DNA of 64,000 nucleotides, taken from the NCBI GenBank assembly GCA_012972825.1, contig JABDHL010000003.1:32376-96375 (forward strand), in the 5' to 3' direction. Made by a program: the position numbers and the translations under genes. The notes beneath the pieces were generated by a model. That model saw only the letters and a list, made by a program, of their open reading frames with translations. It had not been told where the DNA came from and made no database searches. Source of the DNA: Chlorobiaceae bacterium. Its GTDB lineage: Bacteria; Bacteroidota; Chlorobiia; Chlorobiales; Chlorobiaceae. Positions 43,920-54,800 of the stretch are shown here, piece after piece (the stretch's first letter is position 1; each line of letters opens with the position of its first letter).

Positions 43920-44384
43920 ATGATTCATCTTTCCAAGATACTCTGTCCGACCGATTATTCCTCAACATCGGATAACGCTGTACGTTATGCTGTAGAATTT
44001 GCACGGAAAGTTGGTGCCTATGTTCGTTTTATTCATATCATTTCGTCAGCGAATCCTCTTGAAAAACTTACGGCCGGTCAGGAAGGGTCCATAGCTCCCA
44101 ATGAAGAAGACGACGTGCTTCCCGAAAGTTTTTCCCGTATCCTTATGGCCGAAAAGCAGAAAGGGCTCAATGCCGATATTCGCGTTCTCAAGGGGGATGC
44201 ACCGAAAGTAATTGCTCAGCAGGCAACCTCCTGGGGTGCCGATCTCATTATTATGGGTTCCCATGGAAGGAGCGGCCTGCATCGGCTTATCATGGGCAGT
44301 GTGGCCGAAGAGGTTTTCCGTTCGTCCGACATTCCCGTTCTCCTGGTTAAACAGGATGCCGTCCAGAAAATCGTTTCCGATTGA
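43920..44384 (+). CDS. universal stress protein (UspA-like)
   Basis: A 154-residue cytoplasmic protein. The ATP-binding signature G-x2-G-x9-G-S is present in GSHGRSGLHRLIMGS. The N terminus KILCPTDYSSTSDNAVRYA is typical. It lies upstream of the fumarase gene with a 43-base gap. The longer frame at 44212 that overlaps this gene is an artefact of the fumarase frame running upstream. Confidence 0.9.
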   Translation: MIHLSKILCPTDYSSTSDNAVRYAVEFARKVGAYVRFIHIISSANPLEKLTAGQEGSIAPNEEDDVLPESFSRILMAEKQKGLNADIRVLKGDAPKVIAQQATSWGADLIIMGSHGRSGLHRLIMGSVAEEVFRSSDIPVLLVKQDAVQKIVSD

Positions 44385-44427
44385 TAATCAATACTCTTTT
44401 TTTTATAAAATTTTGTTACTACTGGTT

Positions 44428-45960
44428 ATGAAAAATTTCAGGGAATCAATACTCGCTCTTGTTACCGAAACATCGGCAAATCTCCCCAGTGATGTCCGGT
44501 GTTCCATTGCAGACGCAATCGAAAGGGAAGACCCGGACTCTCAGGCTGGCCTGGCAATGTCAACCATATCGGTTAATATCGATATGGCTGTCGACAATGT
44601 TTCACCGATATGCCAGGATACCGGTATGCCGACCTTTTTCATCCACACGCCGAAAGGGGTTGATCAGCTTCAAATGAAGCGGGAAATAGAAGAGGCAATA
44701 GAGGAAGCTTCAAGAACCGGTAAACTACGTCCGAATGCAGTAGATGCCATCACAGGCAAAAACTCCGGCAATAATATCGGTTTTCATTTTCCTGTTATTC
44801 ACTTCGAACCATGGGAAAACGATGAGATAGAGGTCAAGCTTATCCTGAAGGGAGGCGGCTGTGAGAACAAAAATATCCAGTACTCTCTGCCGGCGGAGAT
44901 TCCCGGTCTCGGCACTGCATCCCGTGATCTTGATGGTGTCCGTAAATGCATGCTGCATGCCGTGTTCCAGGCTCAGGGCCAGGGCTGCAGTCCGGGCTTT
45001 ATCGGAGTTGGCATCGGTGGCGATCGTACCAGTGGATTTGAGCTTGCCAAAAAACAGCTCTTACGCGGAATTGACGACCGCAACCCCGACAGTGAGCTCG
45101 ACATCCTTGAGCAGTATATTCTTGAAAAAGCCAACACTATGGAAATTGGTCCAATGGGCTTCGGCGGAAAAGCAACTCTCCTTGGCTGCAAGATTGGGAA
45201 ATCACATAGGGTTCCGGCAAGTTTTTATGTTTCTGTAGCTTATAACTGCTGGGCATACAGGAGGCTTGGTGTGCTCATTGACCCGCACTCCGGCTCCATC
45301 ATCAGCTGGCAGTATCGTGATGCTGATGAGATTAAGCGTATGGCAAGAGGAGAGGGTATGCCATTGACCGGCCGAGAGATCACACTTCAGGCACCGGTCA
45401 CTGATGAGGAAATTCGCAGCCTGCAAGTAGGCGATGTCGTCCTTATAAACGGTACCGTGCACACTGGCCGTGATGCATTCCACCATTACGTCATGCATCA
45501 TGATCTTCCCGAACATCTTGATACCGAAGGAGGGATTCTCTTCCATTGTGGTCCTGTGGTCATGAAAAATGCTGACGGCACGTATCGGGTGACAGCTGCA
45601 GGGCCTACCACATCAAGCCGTGAAGAGCCCTATCAGGCTGATGTTATTAAAAAACTCGGTTTAAAGGCAATTATTGGTAAAGGAGGTATGGGCCCCAAAA
45701 CTCTTCAGGGACTTCAGGAACATGGAGCAGTCTATCTCAACGCCATAGGAGGCGCTGCCCAGTACTATGCCCGTTGTATTGAAAAGGTCACCGGTGTCGA
45801 TTTTCTCGAAGAGATGGGTGTCCCCGAAGCGATGTGGCATCTGGAGGTCAAATCATTTCCAGCAATTGTCACCATGGATGCCCATGGCAAGAGCCTCCAT
45901 CGCCTGATTGAAGACAACTCATTCAATCATCTTTCTGCATTAGCCGGCGGCAGCCACTGA
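44428..45960 (+). CDS. class I fumarate hydratase, fused alpha and beta parts
   Basis: Oxygen-sensitive 4Fe-4S enzyme of 510 residues. The N-terminal Fumerase domain (to about 280) contains the cluster cysteines at Cys62 (PICQDTGMP), in GQGCSPGFIGVGIGG, and in ATLLGCKIGK. The C-terminal domain includes GREITLQAPVTDEEI, INGTVHTGRDAFHH and GPTTSSREEPYQADVI, IGKGGMG. Class I enzymes serve malate/fumarate conversion; in a green sulfur bacterium this is a reductive TCA step. ATG 44428 is chosen. It is followed 58 bases later by a biotin carboxyltransferase. Confidence 0.93.
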   Translation: MKNFRESILALVTETSANLPSDVRCSIADAIEREDPDSQAGLAMSTISVNIDMAVDNVSPICQDTGMPTFFIHTPKGVDQLQMKREIEEAIEEASRTGKLRPNAVDAITGKNSGNNIGFHFPVIHFEPWENDEIEVKLILKGGGCENKNIQYSLPAEIPGLGTASRDLDGVRKCMLHAVFQAQGQGCSPGFIGVGIGGDRTSGFELAKKQLLRGIDDRNPDSELDILEQYILEKANTMEIGPMGFGGKATLLGCKIGKSHRVPASFYVSVAYNCWAYRRLGVLIDPHSGSIISWQYRDADEIKRMARGEGMPLTGREITLQAPVTDEEIRSLQVGDVVLINGTVHTGRDAFHHYVMHHDLPEHLDTEGGILFHCGPVVMKNADGTYRVTAAGPTTSSREEPYQADVIKKLGLKAIIGKGGMGPKTLQGLQEHGAVYLNAIGGAAQYYARCIEKVTGVDFLEEMGVPEAMWHLEVKSFPAIVTMDAHGKSLHRLIEDNSFNHLSALAGGSH

Positions 45961-46018
45961 AACTGTTTATGAGCATTACCATCAATCGCATTGTTTAACC
46001 GAAAAGGACTGTGGGAAT

Positions 46019-47935
46019 ATGAAAAAAATAAGATTTATGGACGTCTCTTTTCGTGACGGTTTTCAGTCATGTTTTGGCGCCCGGGTAAAGACCGAAGACT
46101 TTCTTCCTGCACTAGAAGCTGCCGTTCACGCAGGCACCGACAACTTTGAAATTGGCGGTGGAGCCCGCTTTCAAAGCCTCTACTTCTACTGCGAAGAAGA
46201 CGCATTTGCCATGATGGAAGCTGCGCGCAACATCGTCGGGCCCGACATCAATCTTCAGACACTCTCGAGAGGAGCAAATGTTGTCGGTCTGGTCTCACAA
46301 TCCCGCGATATCATTAATCTTCATGCCCGGCTTTTTAAAAAGCACGGAATAACAACAATACGGAACTTTGATGCCCTGATGGATGTCCGCAATCTTGCCT
46401 ACTCAGGTCAATGTATCACTGATGCAGGTCTTAAACACCAGGTAGTCATAGCCATGATGGGTCTTCCACCAGGATTGAACGAAACATATTGCCACACACC
46501 ACAATTCTATCTCGACAAGCTGCAGGAAATCCTTGATGCAGCAATTCCTTTCGACAGTGTTGCCTTCAAGGATGCCTCTGGCACCACAACTCCCGCCGTA
46601 GTCTTTGAAACCATTAAGGGGGCGCGCAACAAGCTGCCCGAAGGTACCGAAATCGAGTTCCATACTCACGATACCGCAGGAATGGGTGTAGCATGCAACT
46701 TTGCCGCAATTGAAGGTGGTGCCGATATCATTGATCTCTCAATGGCACCGGTCAGCGGCGGTACTGCAGCCGTCGACATTCTGACCATGTGGCAAAGGCT
46801 TCGTGGCACCGGATACACCCTTGATATCGATCATGAAAAATATCTTGAAGTCGAGGCTCTTTTTATTGACCAGATGTACAAGTATTACATGCCGCCCGAA
46901 GCCACAGCAGTCAATCCCGTTATCTCTTTCTCGCCTATGCCCGGCGGAGCACTGACGGCAAATACCCAGATGATGCGCGACAATAATACGCTTCATCTCT
47001 TGCCGCAGGTCATAAAAAATATGCGTGAAGCAGTAGTGAAAGGCGGTTACGGTTCATCAGTTACTCCCGTTTCCCAGTTTTACATCCAGCAGGCGTTTGC
47101 CAATACCATACAGGGCCCCTGGAAAAAGATAACCGACGGATATGGCAAGATGGTGCTCGGCTATTTTGGTCATACTCCCGCCAGCCCGGATCCGGAGGTT
47201 GTTCGTCTTGCCTCTGAACAACTTGGTCTTGAACCAACCACAGAAGACGTTCACGACATTAATGACCGTAATCCTGAACTCGGAATACCATATAACGCAT
47301 CTCTTCTATTGAAAGCCGGTCTTCCGCAAACCGAAGAAAACATTTTTATCGCAGCCACGTGCGGCGCAAAGGGTATCGCTTTCCTCAAGGGTGATTGTGC
47401 CACCGGTATCCGTTACAAGGCCGACATCGCTGTAGAAATAAAAGCGAAAACAAGAGCAGAGGTTGTCGCCGCATACCATGAAGCTCACAAGCACGACATC
47501 CACCAGGAAGAGGTCAACAAGAGGCTTGTCGATCTTTTTTCCAAACCTGTACCTCAAGAGCCGTCAACATCTGGATCAAAAGTTATCTCGATGGCGGGTA
47601 ATTTTACCGTTTTTGTCGATGGATCACCGTACACGGTCTCTTTTGCCGAAGGATCAGCCATAAACCCGCAGGGAACGACGCATGCTGAAGCTCCTTCCAC
47701 TGCAGCACCCTTTGTTTCAGCAGGCTCACCTGTGCTTGCCACCATGCCCGGCAATGTTCATGTGATCTCAGTCAATGTTGGTGATGAGGTCAAGGAAGGC
47801 GAAGAAGTTGCTGTTATCGAAGCAATGAAGATGGAAAATTCAGTCAAAGCCCCCTGTTCAGGTAAAGTCCTCACAATTTCAGCAGTAAAGGGAGGCACCG
47901 TCTCAATGGGTGAAGTGATGATGACTATCGGATAA
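46019..47935 (+). CDS. biotin-dependent carboxyltransferase (pyruvate carboxylase subunit B / OadA type)
   Basis: A 638-residue protein. Residues about 1-290 are the TIM-barrel carboxyltransferase (MDVSFRDGFQSCFGAR with the metal-binding Asp, VAFKDASGTTTP and the biotin-carbonate Lys, EFHTHDTAGMG as the metal His pair). A conserved PYC_OADA tail follows. After a Pro/Ser/Ala linker, residues 565-638 form a biotinyl domain with EAMKMEN (Lys604 biotinylated). It could work as pyruvate carboxylase subunit B with a separate biotin carboxylase, or as an oxaloacetate decarboxylase alpha chain; no beta/gamma membrane subunits are nearby. Position beside fumarase suggests oxaloacetate/malate supply to the reductive TCA cycle. 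Confidence 0.88.
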   Translation: MKKIRFMDVSFRDGFQSCFGARVKTEDFLPALEAAVHAGTDNFEIGGGARFQSLYFYCEEDAFAMMEAARNIVGPDINLQTLSRGANVVGLVSQSRDIINLHARLFKKHGITTIRNFDALMDVRNLAYSGQCITDAGLKHQVVIAMMGLPPGLNETYCHTPQFYLDKLQEILDAAIPFDSVAFKDASGTTTPAVVFETIKGARNKLPEGTEIEFHTHDTAGMGVACNFAAIEGGADIIDLSMAPVSGGTAAVDILTMWQRLRGTGYTLDIDHEKYLEVEALFIDQMYKYYMPPEATAVNPVISFSPMPGGALTANTQMMRDNNTLHLLPQVIKNMREAVVKGGYGSSVTPVSQFYIQQAFANTIQGPWKKITDGYGKMVLGYFGHTPASPDPEVVRLASEQLGLEPTTEDVHDINDRNPELGIPYNASLLLKAGLPQTEENIFIAATCGAKGIAFLKGDCATGIRYKADIAVEIKAKTRAEVVAAYHEAHKHDIHQEEVNKRLVDLFSKPVPQEPSTSGSKVISMAGNFTVFVDGSPYTVSFAEGSAINPQGTTHAEAPSTAAPFVSAGSPVLATMPGNVHVISVNVGDEVKEGEEVAVIEAMKMENSVKAPCSGKVLTISAVKGGTVSMGEVMMTIG

Positions 47936-47969
47936 CCTCATCCCTGGTTGCCCCGCGATGCTATTTGGA

Positions 47970-49172
47970 TTATTGTTTCAGAACAACTTCGCATTCCGGA
48001 TGGAGTTCAACAAAGCGCTCGACTTCCTCTCTTGGAATATGAAGAGACGAAAGTTCTACCTTTTCAAGGAGCTGAAGATGCATGATAGGTTCAATGGAGG
48101 TGATCAGGGTATTCGATATATCGAGCTCTTCAAGGTTGAGAAGCTCTTCAAGAGGATCAATAGAAATGAGCGGTGTACTTGCTATGCTCAACTCCCGAAG
48201 ATCGGTAAGGGATCTCAGCGGTTCAATACTGGTTATACAAGTTTTATTGCAGCGGAGATATTCAAGAGAACTGAGGGAGGAGAGTGGTGTTAAGTCGGTA
48301 ATATTTGAGCTGTTGATTCCGAGTTCGATAAGATTTTCCAGTTCCCTGAGCGGTTCAATAGACGTAATTTCTGTTTTGTAGCAGCTGAGTTTTTCAAGAT
48401 TGAGCAGTCTTTTCAGGGGGGAAAGGTCATTGATCTGTGTTTCGGAACAATACAGTTCCTCAAGATTGAACAGGTTGCGTACCGGTTCAAGTGAACTCAC
48501 TTGTGTGCTCGATATCCAGAGAAGTTTCAGGCTTTTCAAGTTGCGCAAAGGTTCGAGAGATGAAAAGTCGCAGTCGAAGGCATAGAGACGTTGCAATTTT
48601 TCCAGATGCTGCAGCGGTTCAAGATTTTCTATCGGCGACTCATCGCAGCGAAGCTGTTGCAGCTTTTCAAGGACCCTGACCGGTAAGAGGTTATGAATTC
48701 TTCGGTTATCACAACGAAGATGCGTTGTTTCAAGAAAGTCAAGCAGCTCTTGTTCCGATGGATCACGGACAATTTTAAGTGTTGTTTTAACGATATCTTT
48801 CCAGTCAGCGCTCATTGAATTCCACCATTTTTTTCTCACCGAACTCTCTTTTACAAGATCTGCTTTCGTGATAGAGCGAAGGTACTCACTTTTATCTGTG
48901 CTGGCAGGGAGCTGCTGAGCATGTTCCTGATGGCAGTTCTCTTCTGCAATATCAGTCTGAGGAATTGGACTGTAGTTGAGATGTTCAGTAAGGCAGTATG
49001 CATACCATGAGGCCTTTTTTTCCTCTAAATTTTTATGGTGCAACTCTCGCGATTGCTCGTCAAGAGAGGATATATCTTCAAGAATATCATTTCCGCATCT
49101 GGGGCATACCGCACTTTCCGTAGTGAGGGGATAGCCGCAGACTGGGCATTGATTATAGGTATTTTGCTCCAA
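47970..49172 (-). CDS. zinc-ribbon leucine-rich-repeat protein
   Basis: A 400-residue protein. The N terminus has a zinc ribbon, Cys9-x2-Cys12 and Cys23-x2-Cys26. Residues about 30-170 are a charged helical region. From about 170 to 390 there are nine to ten leucine-rich repeats of exactly 22 residues, consensus LxxLExLxxxxTxITSIEPLRx, the internalin-like or LRR_4 type. No signal peptide, so it is cytoplasmic and probably binds proteins. Function unknown. It is convergent with the carboxyltransferase gene and divergent from GH65. Confidence 0.88.
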   Translation of the reverse strand: MEQNTYNQCPVCGYPLTTESAVCPRCGNDILEDISSLDEQSRELHHKNLEEKKASWYAYCLTEHLNYSPIPQTDIAEENCHQEHAQQLPASTDKSEYLRSITKADLVKESSVRKKWWNSMSADWKDIVKTTLKIVRDPSEQELLDFLETTHLRCDNRRIHNLLPVRVLEKLQQLRCDESPIENLEPLQHLEKLQRLYAFDCDFSSLEPLRNLKSLKLLWISSTQVSSLEPVRNLFNLEELYCSETQINDLSPLKRLLNLEKLSCYKTEITSIEPLRELENLIELGINSSNITDLTPLSSLSSLEYLRCNKTCITSIEPLRSLTDLRELSIASTPLISIDPLEELLNLEELDISNTLITSIEPIMHLQLLEKVELSSLHIPREEVERFVELHPECEVVLKQ

Positions 49173-49404
49173 AATGACTGGGTAGTTAATTCATTGACAG
49201 GATTACAGTACAGCATATTCTTAAATAATAAGAAAAAAAGCGTTACCGACATAAAGGAAGGAATAAAACATGGCTTTAATTTTTCTCTGGCTATCATGAA
49301 ATACAGTCATAGGGATCGCTGGGATAAACTTATTGGATGATCCATGCGTTCCGTATCTGAGAAATATTGTCATAATAAGTGATAAACAACCAGGGAAGCG
49401 TTTT

Positions 49405-51768
49405 ATGGTTGAGAGTTCTTTACAGCAAAAATCATCTGCCATTTCAGTACCGGAGCAACTGCTTACTTTGTCGGATGAGCAATGGTTATTGAGAAGAAAG
49501 GGCTTTCGGAATACCCGTTCAAGCATACAGGTAAATGAGACACTTTTGACTGTTGGAAACGGTTATCTCAATATCAGGGGAAGCCTTGAGGAATTGCCGC
49601 CCGAACATTCCGGCGGGATGTATTTAAACGGGATTTACGATAAATCAGAAGCAGCTGTTGAAGAGCTGGTCAAGTGTCCTATGTGGACTGATGTGTCGAT
49701 ATGGAGCGAGGGAGAAAAATTCTGTCTTTCAACCTGCAGACCGCTTTCGCATGAACAGATCCTTGATATGAAAAAAGGGGTCTTGCACCGAATCACCACA
49801 TTTAAAAACCCTTCCGGAAAAATTATTACTCTTGAAACGATTCGCCTTGTTTTCATGCACAATGTGCATTTTGGCTATTTGATGGTAAAGATCACTCCGA
49901 AAAATTTTTCCGCACCTATTCGTGTATTAAGTGGTCTGAACGGAGAAGTCTGCAACAGAGGCTTTTTCCCTCGTGAAATGCTTAAGCATCTGCAGCTTGA
50001 ACGCATTGAGCGTGGCAGGGCATTTATGTATCTTGAAATGAAAACCCGTGATCGGGGAATACGAATTTCCGAAGCTGCATCATGGAAACTTGTTTCGCCC
50101 TCCCTCCAGAGCTATACATGGGAACCGAGGATATACGGCGAAAAGTTTACCAGTGAAATTACCTTTGATGTCCAGAAGGGAGAAAGCTATCTCTTCGAAA
50201 AACTGGCAGTTGTTGCCACCAGTATGGAGATTCCCCCTCAAGAGATGTTCAAAGGAACGATCGGTAAACTTAAATCATTTGTGCGTAGCGGTGCTGCTCA
50301 CGAAATACCCTCTCATCTTGCTGTCTGGCAGGAAAAATGGAAACAGGCTGATATTGTCATTACAGGGGATGCCGAGGCTCAGCATGCTTTGCGATTCAAT
50401 ATTTATCAATTATTGATTAATGGTCCCGTTCGCCCGGCTGGTATTGGTGCAAAATTTTTAAGTTCCGAAGGCTATCTGGGTCACGCATTCTGGGATACCG
50501 AGATTTTTATACTTCCTTTTTATATATATAATTTTCCGGATATAGCCCGGAATCTTCTCCTTTACCGCTATAATACCCTTGCCGGCGCCAAACTGAATGC
50601 CCTGAAAATGGGCTATAAGGGAGCTAAATATGCATGGGAGTCTGCGACAACCGGAGAGGATGTTACTCCGCGATTTGCTTCAAAGCTTGAGCGTACCATA
50701 CGGCTGATCTATACCGGAACGGAGGAAGATCATATTGTTTCCGATGTTATATACGGAGTGGAAAAGTATTTCCGTGCTACAGGCGACGAAAGTTTTCTCC
50801 TGGACTACGGACTTGAAATGGTATTTCTGACTGCCCGGTTCTGGGCATCAAGGGTTGTTCATGCTGGTATGCATTATGAGATCCGTTGTGTCATAGGTCC
50901 CGATGAGTTTCATGAGCATGTCAATAATAATGCCTATACCAATTTTATGGTAAAATGGCATCTCCGCCTTGCAGTTATGCTTTTCAAGTACATGGGTCGA
51001 AACAATTCCGAATTTCTTGATGGGCTTGCATCCCGTTTAATCCTTCATAGAGCTGAAGTCGATTCCTGGCTCGACATCAGCCGGAATCTCAAGTTGTCAT
51101 ACGATTCGGAGACAAGGCTTTTTGAACAGTTTGACGGTTACTTCTCCCTGAAAGATTATGTGATAGAGGGGGTAGACCGAAAAGGCCATCCGATACTTCC
51201 CCATGGGATTAACTACAGGAATATCCAGTCGACCCGTCTCATCAAACAGGCTGATGTTCTCATTATGATGATGCTTTTTCCTCATGCATTCAGTGATGAG
51301 GATAAATCGGCGAACTACGATTTTTACGAAAAACGCACAGCGCACAAATCTTCTCTGAGTCACTGCATTCACGCCATGATGGGGCTTTCAGCAGGCAGGC
51401 GTACAAGAGCATATAATTATTTCATGAAAACGGCGCTTTTTGATTTGGAAAACCTGCATGGCAATACAGAGCTTGGAATTCATGCTGCCGCTACGGGAGG
51501 TACATGGCAGACTGTGGTCTTTGGTTTTGGAGGGTTTTCAATAAAGTCAGACAGAATGGTTCTGAAGCCCTGGCTTCCGAAAAATTGGGAAAGCATCTCC
51601 TTTTGTGTACGTTGGAGATCAAGAACCGTTGACGTTACCGTTTATCACAATTCGGTTTCACTTCTGATCAATTCAGATGAAGAGACAGTTTTCCCTTTGA
51701 GCCTCTATCACAAAACCTTTTCGATAATGACAAACCGGCTCATCAAGCTGCCATATAGTACGTCCTGA
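49405..51768 (+). CDS. GH65 family disaccharide phosphorylase/hydrolase, stand-alone
   Basis: A 787-residue cytoplasmic enzyme of the maltose/trehalose/kojibiose phosphorylase family. The N-terminal beta-sandwich has LLTVGNGYLNIRGSLEE. The barrel has LGHAFWDTEIFILPFY and the catalytic-acid motif GPDEFHEHVNNNAYTN around residue 500. Near the end come KADVLIMMMLFP-like and NTELGIHAAATGGTWQTVVF. It lacks the beta-phosphoglucomutase domain of the GH65 protein at 18623-21787. ATG 49405 has GGGAAG 6 bases upstream; an in-frame TTG at 49333 is weaker. Substrate undetermined. Confidence 0.9.
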   Translation: MVESSLQQKSSAISVPEQLLTLSDEQWLLRRKGFRNTRSSIQVNETLLTVGNGYLNIRGSLEELPPEHSGGMYLNGIYDKSEAAVEELVKCPMWTDVSIWSEGEKFCLSTCRPLSHEQILDMKKGVLHRITTFKNPSGKIITLETIRLVFMHNVHFGYLMVKITPKNFSAPIRVLSGLNGEVCNRGFFPREMLKHLQLERIERGRAFMYLEMKTRDRGIRISEAASWKLVSPSLQSYTWEPRIYGEKFTSEITFDVQKGESYLFEKLAVVATSMEIPPQEMFKGTIGKLKSFVRSGAAHEIPSHLAVWQEKWKQADIVITGDAEAQHALRFNIYQLLINGPVRPAGIGAKFLSSEGYLGHAFWDTEIFILPFYIYNFPDIARNLLLYRYNTLAGAKLNALKMGYKGAKYAWESATTGEDVTPRFASKLERTIRLIYTGTEEDHIVSDVIYGVEKYFRATGDESFLLDYGLEMVFLTARFWASRVVHAGMHYEIRCVIGPDEFHEHVNNNAYTNFMVKWHLRLAVMLFKYMGRNNSEFLDGLASRLILHRAEVDSWLDISRNLKLSYDSETRLFEQFDGYFSLKDYVIEGVDRKGHPILPHGINYRNIQSTRLIKQADVLIMMMLFPHAFSDEDKSANYDFYEKRTAHKSSLSHCIHAMMGLSAGRRTRAYNYFMKTALFDLENLHGNTELGIHAAATGGTWQTVVFGFGGFSIKSDRMVLKPWLPKNWESISFCVRWRSRTVDVTVYHNSVSLLINSDEETVFPLSLYHKTFSIMTNRLIKLPYSTS

Positions 51769-51836
51769 TGCATATCACGAAAAATGTACTATTTTGACCC
51801 GCCATCTCCTCGTAATCAAACGCTGACGCCTCTGCC

Positions 51837-54800
51837 ATGGATTTTGTACATTTACATGCTCATACGCATTATTCAATGCAGAGCAGTCCTGTATTTCCCG
51901 GAGAACTGTTTTCCACGGCATTGAAGTTCGGCATGAAGACTATTGCTGTCACCGATTATTGCGCAATATTCAACATGCCGGAGCTTTTCAAAGAGGCTAA
52001 AAAAACCGGTATCAAGCTTATTATCGGCAGCGAGCTTCTGCTGCTTGAAACCGATGCTCACCAGCACAGCCACTCTGCAGTTTCGCCCTCTCTTGTGCTT
52101 CTTGTTCAAAACGATACTGGATACCGCAACCTCTGCATTCTCTTGTCCAGAGCAGCAAAAGAAGGTTATGTCCATGGAATGCCCCATATTGAGACCCGCC
52201 TTCTCGAAACCTTTCATGAAGGACTTGTGTGTCTTTCCGGTTACTCGTCAGGAAGAATAGGCAGGGCGCTTCTCTCTGGAGCAATTGATGAGGCTGAATC
52301 ATTTACCGCATTCTACAGAGAGATTTTTGGCGACAACTTTTATCTTGAACTTCAGCATCATAACACTCCCTTCGATGACAAGCTCAATAAACAGACCATT
52401 GCACTGGCTGAAAAATTTTCTATTGAACTTGTCGCCACCAATAATGTGCACTATCTCGAAAGAAAAGATGCCGGTTGCTACAGAGCAATGGTGGCCAATA
52501 GAACAAAGGAAAAACTTTCCAGCCAGAACCTTCTTGCGCTGCCTGGAAATGATCACTATCTGAAGTCATCTGAAGAGATGAACCGTCTTTTCAGCGATGA
52601 ACACCGGGAGCTGAGCAACAGCCTGCTGATCGCAGGAAAATGCACCTATAGCTTCTGCAATAAAGAGCCTGTTGTACCCCACTTTTCTATTCCTGACGGG
52701 TTTTCGAGTGAGTTTGAATACCTCCGTCACCTGACATGGGAAGGAGCAAAAGAAAAGTATGCCAATTCAGCAGATGACGGTATCACCGCTGAGGATGTCA
52801 GATCAAGAATAGAGCTTGAACTCGGTGTTATCGAAAAGATGGGATTCAGTTCATATTTTCTCATTGTCAGTGATCTTATAGCCGCATCCCGTCGCATGGG
52901 TTACTCAGTCGGTCCCGGCAGGGGATCTGCGGCAGGAAGCATTGTAGCTTATCTCACAGGAATCACAAGGATCGATCCCTTGAAATACAAGCTGCTGTTT
53001 GAGCGGTTTTTAAATCCTGAACGCTCCTCTATGCCCGATATTGATATCGATTTCACTCCGGTTGGCAAGCAGAAGGTTCTTGAATATACGGTCGAAAAAT
53101 ATGGAGCAGAGAGCGTTGCAAAAGTCATTGCAATAGGGACGCTTGGTGCCAAAGCAGCCATCCGTGATGCCGGAAGGGTTCTTGAGGTACCTCTTCCTTT
53201 GGTCGATAAACTCGCAAAACTTGTTCCTGTAAGGCCGGGCATCACCCTTGAAAAAGCATTGAGCGAGTCAAAGGAGATGAAGGAGTATTCCGAGAGTACG
53301 CTGCAAATCCGTGAACTTATGACCTCTGCCCGGGCTCTCGAAGGCCGGGCGCGCAACGTATCGATGCATGCCGGAGCTGTTGTCATAAGCGAAGGTCCGC
53401 TTGAAGAGCTGGTGCCGCTCTATGTCTCCAACAAAATTGAGACTGAAGTCCGTAAATTCGCCGATGAGATTGATCTTGACGAACCGGAACCTTCAAGAGG
53501 AAAAAATGCCGACGGTAATGACGAGAAGCAGGTCGTCACTCAGTTCGACAAAAACTGGATCGAAACCGCCGGACTCCTCAAGATTGACTACCTCGGTCTT
53601 GAAACCCTTGCTGTTATCGATGAAACCCTCAAAATGATAAAGCGGCGGCACAACATCGATATCGAGCTTGAAAAAGTCCCTGTGAACGATCGTAAAACCT
53701 TCAGGATTTTTCAGGAAGGTAAGATGGCCGGAATTTTTCAGTTTGAATCATCAGGCATGCAGAGCTATATGACACGCCTCCAGCCTACCCAGATCGGCGA
53801 CATCATAGCCATGAGCGCGCTCTATCGTCCAGGTGCTCTCAATGCAAGGATTGATGATCGGCGAAATGCCGTCGATCTTTTTGTCGATCGCAAACACGGC
53901 AGGGAAGCTATCGATTATATGCACCCCATGCTCGAGGAGATTCTCAAAGAGACCTATGGCGTTATTGTCTATCAGGAACAGGTCATGCAGATATCACAGG
54001 TTATGGGCGGTTTTTCTCTTGCCAAGGCGGATAATCTTCGCAAGGCCATGGGGAAAAAAATGCCCGAAATCATGGAGAAATACAAGGCTGATTTTGTTCA
54101 GGGAGCTGTCAGGCAGGGAGTGCATGATACCCTTGCAACAAGAGTTTTCGAACTGATGGCCGAGTTTGCCGGATACGGGTTCAATAAAAGCCATTCAGCA
54201 GCCTACGGAGTTCTTGCCTATTGGACGGGTTATCTGAAAGCCCATTATACGATTGAGTTTGTGACAGCTGTACTGAATAGTGAAATAGGCGATACTGAAC
54301 GGATGAAACACCTCACCGACGAGGCAAAAAGTTTTGGTATATCGACCTTGCCGCCATCAATCAATAAAAGTGATGCCCTTTTTTCTGTTGAAGATAATGA
54401 TGGACGCTCATATATCCGAGTGGGACTCAGTGCTGTCAAGCAGGTCGGAGGAGCGGCCAGGGCAGTCGTTACCTCGAGGCTCCGCAGAAAACGTGATTTT
54501 GTGAACCTTTTTGATCTGGCCCTGTCGGTTGATCTCAGAGTCATGAACCGCAAAGCACTCGAATGCCTCATTCTTTCCGGAGCTTTTGATGAACTCGATC
54601 CCCATCGTGCGCGGCTTATTGCCAACGTCGACAAGGCAATTAAATTCGGGCAGATGCAGAACCGATCTGTCACGCTTGGCCAATGTGGTTTTTTTTCAGC
54701 TGAAGAGGGATCTCTACTTGAGGATCAGCACTATCCTGATATGGAGCAAGCCGAAATCATGCCTGAAGCCGAAAAGCTCCTTCACGAAAAAAAACTGGTC

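Noticed and set aside
44212..44427. Longer start for the fumarase, overlapping the universal stress gene
   Set aside because: The extra residues are low-quality, overlap a well-supported gene in another frame, and the family N terminus begins at ATG 44428.
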